Made by a program: the position numbers and the translations under genes. Below, one piece after another: positions 12,419 through 19,400 of a stretch of DNA of 19,651 bases (positions are counted from its first letter, which is position 1; every line of letters begins with the position of its first letter). Source of the stretch: Verrucomicrobiota bacterium (GTDB taxonomy: Bacteria > Verrucomicrobiota > Verrucomicrobiia > Opitutales > Opitutaceae); contig JAEZSJ010000036.1 of assembly GCA_023443985.1 (NCBI GenBank), forward strand, positions 1-19,651, written 5' to 3'. The notes below the pieces were generated by a model that was not told where the DNA came from, did not search any database, and worked only from the letters and a program-made list of their open reading frames with translations.

Positions 12419-14578
12419 TCAGCGCACGCGGACGCGCAGGAAGAACCGCGCCGCGCCGGCCGGAATCTCCGCGGCATGCGCCACCTGTCGTGCGCTCCCG
12501 TCGGCTGTGTAGGTCGCAACGGTGGCCCAGGTCGCAAGGTCTCGGCTGGATTGCACGTCGTAGTGCAGTCCCGCGGCCACGGCCCGGACCGGAAAACGCA
12601 AGGTCAAGGTCGCCATCGCCGGACTGCCGTCATAGACCGCAGTCGTCGGCACCGGTGCCGGCCCGCGCGCCGGGAGATCGAAGGCGTAGCGCAACAGGTT
12701 TGAAAGTCCGGCACCGTCGGGATCCCCGTCCGGGCCGCCGACAGCCGGATCGGCAAACTCGGCCGCCGAGAAGTGGTCGTTGGCCCAGTCGGGATAGCTC
12801 GTGGGCGGCGCGCTGGTGATCGAGATGCTCGCGATGTCGGCCGCACTGGAGAACGGGTTCGTGCCGCCCACTGCCAATGCCGCGAGCTTCGTACCCTGTT
12901 TCCCCGCCGTAACACCCGACTGGTCCCACGCCCGGTAGCTGATGCTCGCGCGGCCGGAGTGGATCGCGTCGGGCAAGCAACGGATCAGGTCCGTCGGGCG
13001 CAGCAGCAACGCGTTCGCACCGGACACGGTGCCGACCGCCGACCACGAACCGCCCTCGTCGATGCTGAACTGCCAGACGCCTGTCGTGCCGTCTGTACCT
13101 GTTATTGCGATACCGTTTGGCGACGCGCCGTCGGGGTCGGCGATGCTGGTCCCGACGACGGCCGCGACCGTGCGGCCGCCGTTCGCCGTCTCGTCCTCGG
13201 TGATCGCGGGCAGCTCCGGCGCGAACGGCGTCAACACCGGCGCGTCGTTCGTGGGCGTGACGCTCACCGTGGTCGCAACGTTCAACGTCGCGCTGTTGAA
13301 GTAGGTGCCGCTGTCGGTGGCGCCGGTGAGCGTGACCACGCGCGCGGTGGCGCCGGGATGATTGCCCGTGTTGCGGAACGTCATCCCGTCGATCAACGCC
13401 GTCATCTGCGAATCGGTCTGGTTCAGACCGGAGAACGAGACGGACGCGGTGCCCGCGTTGACGGAGACGCCGTAGGAACCGGAGATCCCGCTGAGCGCTC
13501 CGCCCGCGCCGTTCGTCAACGCGATCGTCGTGGCGCCGAACTGCAGGGTGTCGTCCGTCGCCGCCGCGCTGACGGTGCACTGGAGCGACCTGAACATCTG
13601 GCCGCTGTCGTTGGTCGCCGCCACCACGTTTCGGAAGAGATCCACGCCACTGCCGTCCTCAACGAAGGTCGGATTGCCGGCCGTGGCGGTCACCGCCGGA
13701 GCGCGCTGGTTGCTGACGACAAACGTGTACTCGTTCGCGCCTGTCGGCATGAGGTTGGTGAGGTTCAAGCCGGCGCTGTTGATGATCCGGTGGTTGCCCG
13801 CGAAGCCGATCATCACCATGCCCTCGAGGCTCGCGAGATTTCCGCCCGAAATGGTGACGTTGTAGGTCGTCCCGCTACCGGAGATCCCGGTGATCGTGGC
13901 GGTCGTGCCGGAGACCACGAAATCGGTCGCATCGACACCGGTCACCGCCTCCGAAAAGACGAACCGCCACGTGAGGCTGTCGGCACTCGTCGGACTCGTG
14001 GCCGGGTTGCCACGCAGGAGATCGGTCACGGTCGGCGCCGCCGCCGCAAGATCCACGTCGAAGTCGTCCAAGTAAATTATTGTCCGCATCGCGCCGACAG
14101 CTGTGCCGATTGTCTCCATGTCCTCGATCACGAGTTCCTGCCCGGAACGGTAGCCAAACGCCTCGAACGACACCGTCGTCGAACCTGTATAGATTGAGAG
14201 CGGAATCGTGGTCGTTGTCGCCCCGAAGGAGGCCGAGAGATACGGTCCCCAACCCGCCGGACCGCCGGTGCCCTGCTGATCGATGGAGATGGACTTGAGG
14301 CCAAACTCCCCGCCCGTGTCCGCCGTCACTACGAGTCGGAAATCTCCCGTCGCCTGGTTCTCGGCGATGCAGAGCCGGCCGTCGGTCTGCGTGATCGTGA
14401 AGCCGCCAACCGCAGTGACCGAGAAGTGCAACCGGCCGATGATGAAGGTGCCGCTCGCAAGCGAGCCGGAGGTGACGGGGCCGCCGAGATCGACCGTTTG
14501 CGAAACGGCCTGCGCGAGGGGAGCGACCGACGCGCTTCCGAGCAGAAGCGCGACAACAAGGCGGAACGTGCGGTTCAT
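12419..14578 (-). CDS. Secreted multi-domain Ig/cadherin-like surface protein
   Basis: A 719-residue exported protein without a recognisable enzyme domain. The signal peptide is at 1-24 (FRLVVALLLGSASVAPLAQA). Residues 28-180 form a beta-rich N-domain ending in IIYLDDFDVD. A bacterial Ig-like segment with FSEAVTGVDATDFVVSG is at 208-224. Cadherin-like repeats follow (about 290-445, with FVEDGSGVDLF and VTPTNDAPVL; about 446-590, with ITEDETANGG and SIADPDGASPNG), typical of calcium-binding adhesins. The C-terminal module has DPDGAGLSNLLRYAFDLPARG (619-639) and LHYDVQSSRDLATW (671-684), shared with the neighbouring secreted protein. ATG 14578 is used; MRVHPPP from 14599 would only lengthen the signal peptide. 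A surface or matrix role is inferred from the domains. Confidence 0.78.
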   Translation of the reverse strand: MNRTFRLVVALLLGSASVAPLAQAVSQTVDLGGPVTSGSLASGTFIIGRLHFSVTAVGGFTITQTDGRLCIAENQATGDFRLVVTADTGGEFGLKSISIDQQGTGGPAGWGPYLSASFGATTTTIPLSIYTGSTTVSFEAFGYRSGQELVIEDMETIGTAVGAMRTIIYLDDFDVDLAAAAPTVTDLLRGNPATSPTSADSLTWRFVFSEAVTGVDATDFVVSGTTATITGISGSGTTYNVTISGGNLASLEGMVMIGFAGNHRIINSAGLNLTNLMPTGANEYTFVVSNQRAPAVTATAGNPTFVEDGSGVDLFRNVVAATNDSGQMFRSLQCTVSAAATDDTLQFGATTIALTNGAGGALSGISGSYGVSVNAGTASVSFSGLNQTDSQMTALIDGMTFRNTGNHPGATARVVTLTGATDSGTYFNSATLNVATTVSVTPTNDAPVLTPFAPELPAITEDETANGGRTVAAVVGTSIADPDGASPNGIAITGTDGTTGVWQFSIDEGGSWSAVGTVSGANALLLRPTDLIRCLPDAIHSGRASISYRAWDQSGVTAGKQGTKLAALAVGGTNPFSSAADIASISITSAPPTSYPDWANDHFSAAEFADPAVGGPDGDPDGAGLSNLLRYAFDLPARGPAPVPTTAVYDGSPAMATLTLRFPVRAVAAGLHYDVQSSRDLATWATVATYTADGSARQVAHAAEIPAGAARFFLRVRVR

Positions 14579-14612
14579 AGGTGGGGGATGCACGCGCATC
14601 GGGCGAGCCCAC

Positions 14613-14631
14613 CGTTGACGTGCTGTCAACG
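14613..14631. promoter_or_regulatory. Inverted repeat upstream of the Ig/cadherin-like gene
   Basis: A perfect 7-bp dyad, CGTTGAC-GTGCT-GTCAACG, 35-53 bases before the start at 14578. Its minus-strand arm contains TTGACA, a possible -35 element, but no acceptable -10 follows at 16-18 bases. It could be an operator or a chance palindrome. Confidence 0.25.
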
Positions 14632-14726
14632 CGGGGCCGAGCGCAGTGTGCAGGCAACTACCGGGACGGGCCCAGGCCAAGTCCCAATTCCCCTTTGGCG
14701 ACGCGCACGGTCCCGGAGATCGGACC

Positions 14727-15167
14727 TCACACGTCGATCACATCGCCCTTGCCGGGCGGCGGAGTGGGCCGCGGCGGCTGCGGCCCGCGCGGGCCTCGTT
14801 GCACGCGCACCCGCCCCGCACCGAACAGCGTGGTGAACGCCAGGTTCGTCAGGCTGATGATCAGCGAGCCGAGCAACGCGGCGCCCAGTCCGCTGACGTA
14901 GAATCCGCCGACCAGCCGGCTCGTGGCCCACAGCAGGAATGCGTTGATCAGCCACAGGCCGAAGCCGGCCGAGAGCACGACGAGCGGCAGCGTGAAGAGC
15001 ACGAGCAGCGGCTTCAGAAAGGCGTTGAAGAGGCTCAGGAGAACCACGACAACAAGCAGCGTCGTGCCGTCGTCGCAGTGGATGCCGGGCACGATCTTGG
15101 CCGCCAGCGCCACACCCATCGCGAGAAACAGCCAACGCAGCACCTGATTGAAGAAGCCCTTGTTCAT
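14727..15167 (-). CDS. YvlD/DUF360-type four-helix membrane protein (phage_holin_4_2 family)
   Basis: A 146-residue protein with four hydrophobic segments at about 8-25, 36-50, 53-78 and 92-114. The layout and residues match the family called phage holin superfamily IV: start MNKGFFNQVLRWLFLAMGVALAAKIVPGI, then LFNAFLKPLLVLFTLPL and INAFLLW. Despite the name, members are ordinary chromosomal proteins of unknown function, and no phage genes surround this one. The tail is Pro/Arg-rich and ends GDVIDV. ATG 15167 is the family start. The gene is divergent from the glycosyltransferase with only 42 bases between starts, so promoters must overlap. Confidence 0.85.
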   Translation of the reverse strand: MNKGFFNQVLRWLFLAMGVALAAKIVPGIHCDDGTTLLVVVVLLSLFNAFLKPLLVLFTLPLVVLSAGFGLWLINAFLLWATSRLVGGFYVSGLGAALLGSLIISLTNLAFTTLFGAGRVRVQRGPRGPQPPRPTPPPGKGDVIDV

Positions 15168-15209
15168 CGTCGTTCCGCGGCGACTGTCGTGCCCGCCCCC
15201 AGTGGAGCA

Positions 15210-16367
15210 ATGAAAATACTCCTCGTGCAGGATCGGCTCCGCGGCGGCGGCACCGAGCGGCAGACCGCGTTCCTCGCCGCGGCGTTCGCCCGGTGTGGGC
15301 ACCCCGTCTCCGTGCTCACGTTCCGGCCCGGTGGAGCGCTCGTCCCCGAACTCGCCGCGGCGGGCGTGGCGGTGCGTCCGCTCCAACCTTTTGATACAGG
15401 GCTCGACTGGTTCGCCCCGGGCCTGGTCGCCGCCGCCCGCGCCGGCGCCCCGGAGATCGTGCTCTGCATGGGCCGCATGGCCAACTGCCGCGCCGCGCAG
15501 CTCCAGCGCGTACTGCCGCTCGCCGCCGTGGTCGCAACCGTGCGGACCGGCAAGGCGCTCCCGTGGCTCTACCGCCGCGGCCTGCGCACCGCGCACGGCA
15601 TCATCGCGAACTCGGAGTTCGCCCGCCGCACACTCGTCGCCCCGGAGGGCGCCGCCGACCGCTGCGTGGTGATCCGGAACTCGCTGCTCCACTCCGCCCT
15701 GCTCGCCGACGAGGTCACGCCCGCCATCGCCCCGGGTGGCGCTGCTCGCCAGAGCAGCGATCACCCCGCCGCAGCCCCAGTCGGTGGCGCCGCTCGCCAG
15801 AGCGACGATCACGCGCCGTCCGCGCAGCCGCTCCTGCTCTGCGTCGCCCAGTTCCGTCGCGAGAAGAACCAGCGCGAGTTGCTCGAGATCGCCGCCCTGC
15901 TTCCGCGCGACCTGCCGTGGCACCTGGCTTTCGTCGGAGAGGGACCGACCCGCACCGAGTGCGAGCGTCGCGCGGCCGCGCTGGGGCTCGCCGACCGCAT
16001 CGTCTTCCACGGTTGGCAGGCCGATCCGGCGCGGTTCTATCGCGACGCCGCCATCGCGGTGCTGACGTCTCAACGCGAGTCGTTGCCGAACTTTCTCGTC
16101 GAGGCCCAGTGCGCCGGCGTGCCGGTCGTGACCTACGAGGTCGGCGGAGCCGCGGAGTGTTTCCGCGACGGCGAGACCGGCCACCTCATCCCCGCCGGTG
16201 ATCGCGCGCGGTTCGCCGCGACCCTGGCGGAGCTGCTCGCGGCTCACCCGCGCCGAGCGGCGATGTCCGCGGCCGCCTGCGCATGGGCGCGCACCGAGTT
16301 CGATCCCGACCGCCAGGTCGCCGCGCACCTGGAGTTTTTTGCGCAACTGCGCGCCCGCCGGCCCTAG
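15210..16367 (+). CDS. Glycosyltransferase family 4 (GT-B fold)
   Basis: A 385-residue cytosolic or membrane-associated enzyme that would transfer a sugar from a nucleotide donor to an acceptor in polysaccharide or glycolipid synthesis. The N-domain has the acceptor-loop sequence RLRGGGTERQ (9-18). The C-domain carries LLLCVAQFRREKNQ, LAFVGEGPTR and the EX7E motif Glu290-Glu298 (RESLPNFLVE), then GGAAECFRDGETG, as in GT4 enzymes. Donor and acceptor cannot be told. In the linker between the two lobes (residues 176-207) are two 16-residue units, GGAARQSSDH... and GGAARQSDDH..., encoded by tandem palindromic elements; the flanking catalytic parts are intact. ATG 15210 begins the canonical first strand (MKILLVQD), with GGAG very close (two bases). 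Confidence 0.88.
   Translation: MKILLVQDRLRGGGTERQTAFLAAAFARCGHPVSVLTFRPGGALVPELAAAGVAVRPLQPFDTGLDWFAPGLVAAARAGAPEIVLCMGRMANCRAAQLQRVLPLAAVVATVRTGKALPWLYRRGLRTAHGIIANSEFARRTLVAPEGAADRCVVIRNSLLHSALLADEVTPAIAPGGAARQSSDHPAAAPVGGAARQSDDHAPSAQPLLLCVAQFRREKNQRELLEIAALLPRDLPWHLAFVGEGPTRTECERRAAALGLADRIVFHGWQADPARFYRDAAIAVLTSQRESLPNFLVEAQCAGVPVVTYEVGGAAECFRDGETGHLIPAGDRARFAATLAELLAAHPRRAAMSAAACAWARTEFDPDRQVAAHLEFFAQLRARRP
15735..15830 (+). repeat. Two tandem copies of the in-frame palindromic element
   Basis: Two 48-bp units (15735-15782 and 15783-15830), each opening with the 27-bp element: GGTGGC, then a stem-loop, then GAT. Copy A stem is GCTGCTC-GCCA-GAGCAGC, copy B stem GCCGCTC-GCCA-GAGCGAC. 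Unit length is a multiple of three, so the glycosyltransferase frame is preserved. Copy A has paired changes against the consensus stem that keep it fully paired; copy B has one mismatch. Confidence 0.8.
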
Positions 16368-16476
16368 CCCGCAGCAGCGGCTCCGGCTGCATTCCCGCGC
16401 CGCCGGGTTTTGCGCCTCGCCGCCATCGCGCGAGTTGCACCGCACGCCCGGTCGCTTAACCCTCCGCGCTCCTCAC

Positions 16477-19400
16477 ATGGCAGCGCTCGAAACCATCCGC
16501 CTCCGCGGCGTCCGGCAGAACAATCTCAAGGGCTTCGACCTCGACATCCCGCTCGGGCGGTACGTCGTCGTCACCGGTCTGAGCGGCGCGGGCAAGTCCT
16601 CGCTCGTCTTCGAGACGCTCCACGCCGAGGGCCAGCGGCGCTACGTGGAGACATTCAGCGCCTACACGCGCCAGTTCCTTGAACTGCTCGCCAAGCCGCA
16701 GGTCGATTCGATCGAGAACATCCGCCCCTCGATCGCGATCGAGCAGAGCAACACCGTGAAGACTTCGCGCTCGACCGTCGGCACGATGACCGAGCTCACC
16801 GACTATTTCAAAGTCTGGTTCAGCCACGTCGCCACCTGCCACGACCCGGAGACCGGCGAGCGCGTCGAGGACGACAACCCGCAGACGATCTGGACCAAGG
16901 CGCTCGCGCAACTCGCCGGCCGCACCGTGCTCGTCGCCTTCCGTGTCGCGCGACCCGGGAACCTTGAGTGGTCCGAGATCCTCCAGAACCTCCAGGGCCA
17001 ATCCTACCAACGTGTCCTGATTCCGGACACCACCGGCGCCTGCACCCTCCACCGCATCGCCGACCTGCTCCCCCCCGCCGGTGGCGCCGCTCGCGAGGGC
17101 GGCGATCCAACAGCCGCCCCGCTCCCCGCCTCCGCCTCCGCCCTCTTCGTCATCCAGGACCGGATCGCCCTCGCTCCCGCCGCCAAGGCGCGTTTCACCG
17201 AAGCCGTCGAGACCGCCCTCCACTTCGGCCAGGGCGAGGTCCGCCTCTTCGGCGAGCAACCGCTCGGCGCGCGTTCCCGCGGCGCCGTTCGCGGGAGCGT
17301 CGATCCTGCCCTCCTCCCGCCCCACCCTTCCGGCCGCTTCACCGAGCTCGGCCACTACTCCCGCGGCCTGCACTCGCCGAAGACCGGACGCCGTTTCCGC
17401 CCCGCCGCGCCGGCGATGTTCTCCTTCAACTCGCCCCTGGGCGCGTGCCCGAAATGCCGCGGTTTCGGCCGTGTGATCGACATCGACTACCGCCTCGCGA
17501 TCCCCGACGAGACGCTGAGCATCGACGACGGCGCGATCAAATGCTGGGAGGGCGAAGTCTTCGGCGAGTCGAAGCGCGACCTGCTCGGTTTCGCGAGGAA
17601 GAGGAAACTCCCCACCCACATCCCATTCTGCGAGCTCACGCCCGAGCAGCGCGCCTACGTGATCGAGGGCGAACCCGGCTATGGTGAGAACGGTGTCGAG
17701 TGGCCCGCCGCGTGGTATGGGCTGAAGGGCTTCTTCCGCTTCCTCGAGGCGCGCACGTACAAGATGCACTACCGCGTCTTCCTCGCGCGCTATCGCAGCT
17801 ACAACCTCTGCCCCGAGTGCCACGGCACGCGCCTCCAACCCGAGGCGCTCTGCTGGAAATGGCGGGGCCGCACGCTCCCCGAACTCTACCAACTCCCCGT
17901 CTCCGAACTCCTGACACTGCTCGCCCCGGTCGCCGCGACCTCCGGTGGCGCCGCTCGCGAGAGCGGCGAATCGGCCAATCGCCAGTCGCCGGTCGAAAAC
18001 CGAAAATCCTCCGACCTCGCCCTCGACGCGATCCTCTCGCGTCTGCGCTACCTCGAGCAGGTTGGCCTCGGCTACCTCACGCTCGACCGCCAGTCGCGCA
18101 CGCTCTCCGGCGGCGAGGTGGAGCGCGTCAACCTCACCTCCTGCCTCGGCTCCTCGCTCGTGGACACGCTCTTCGTCCTCGACGAGCCCTCCGTCGGCCT
18201 GCACCCGCGCGACATCGACCGGCTCATCGGTATCATCCGTTCGCTTACCGATGCGGGCAACACCGTCGTCGTCGTCGAGCACGACGAGTCCATGATCCGC
18301 GCCGCCGACCACGTGATCGAGATCGGCCCCGAACCCGGCGCCGCCGGCGGCCACGTCGTGTTCCAGGGCGATGTCCCCGCGCTCCTCTCCTCGTCGCAGG
18401 CGATCACCGGCGACTATCTCTCCGGCCGGCGCTTCATCCCGGTGCCCGCGCAACGCCGCGCCGTCGTACCCGCGACTCCGCGACTGGTCTTCGAACGCGC
18501 GACCAAACACAACCTCCGCGACCTCACCTTCTCGCTCCCGCTCGGCCGCTTCGTCGCGCTCTCCGGCGTCTCCGGCTCCGGCAAATCGACACTGCTCGAC
18601 CACGTCATCCACCAGGGCCTGCTCGCCGCGCGGCGCCAGTTCGCCGAAGACCCCGCCACCCTCGCCGCCGTGCACGGCCTGGAGCACCTCGGCGAGATCG
18701 TGCTCGTCGACCAGTCGCCGCTCAGCCGCACGCCGCGTTCGAATGCCGCGCTCTACGCCGATGCCTGGGACGGCATCCGCAACCTCTTCGCCGCGACCGA
18801 GGCCGCCCGCGAGGCGGGCTTCTCCGCCTCCAGCTTCTCGTTCAACGCCGGCGACGGCCGCTGCGACCACTGCCAGGGCCTCGGCTACGAGGCGGTCGAG
18901 ATGCAGTTTCTCTCGGATGTCTACGTGCCCTGCCCCATCTGCGAGGGCCGCCGCTTCAAGCCCGAGATCCTCGCCTGCACGTGGCACGGCCGCAGCGTCG
19001 CCGACGTCCTCGCGCTCACCGTCCGCCAGGCCCTCGACTTTTTTGCCGCGCAACCCGCCATCCGCTCACGCCTCCAACCCCTGGACACAGTCGGCCTCGG
19101 CTACCTCACCCTCGGCCAGCCCCTCAACACCCTCTCCGGCGGCGAGGCCCAGCGCCTCAAGCTCGTCAAATACCTCGGCACCTACACGACGTCCGAAAGC
19201 GACGCCGCTCGCGAGCGCGGCGGTTCCGCCACGCCTGCGGCGGGTGCATCGCTCGCCGACGCCCGTCCGAAACCCACCAGCTCCTCCGTTCGGAAACCCG
19301 AAACCCGGAACCCGGAACCCCATCGAGAAGCAGCCCTGCTGCTTCTCGATGAGCCTACGACGGGCCTCCACCGCCACGATGTCGGCCGCCTGCTCACAGT

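Noticed and set aside
158..12909. Shared string GTTTCCCCGCC near 159-169 (minus), 9051-9061 and 12899-12909
   Set aside because: One occurrence is inside a coding region and the string is short and GC-rich; not enough to call a repeat family beyond the dyads already listed.
14727..15167. Phage holin name suggesting a prophage
   Set aside because: The family name is historical; members are chromosomal YvlD-like proteins, and no integrase, lysin, capsid or tail genes are nearby.
16456..19053. Very long open frame on the minus strand opposite uvrA, and comparable long frames opposite lpdA, the kinase and the secreted proteins
   Set aside because: GC-rich codon bias leaves few stops on the opposite strand. 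The translations are low-complexity Arg/Ala/Gly without motifs, whereas the annotated strand shows clear family motifs.
15735..19320. CRISPR array or spacer-type repeats
   Set aside because: The repeats are inside intact reading frames, are irregularly spaced over 3.5 kb, and no cas genes are present.
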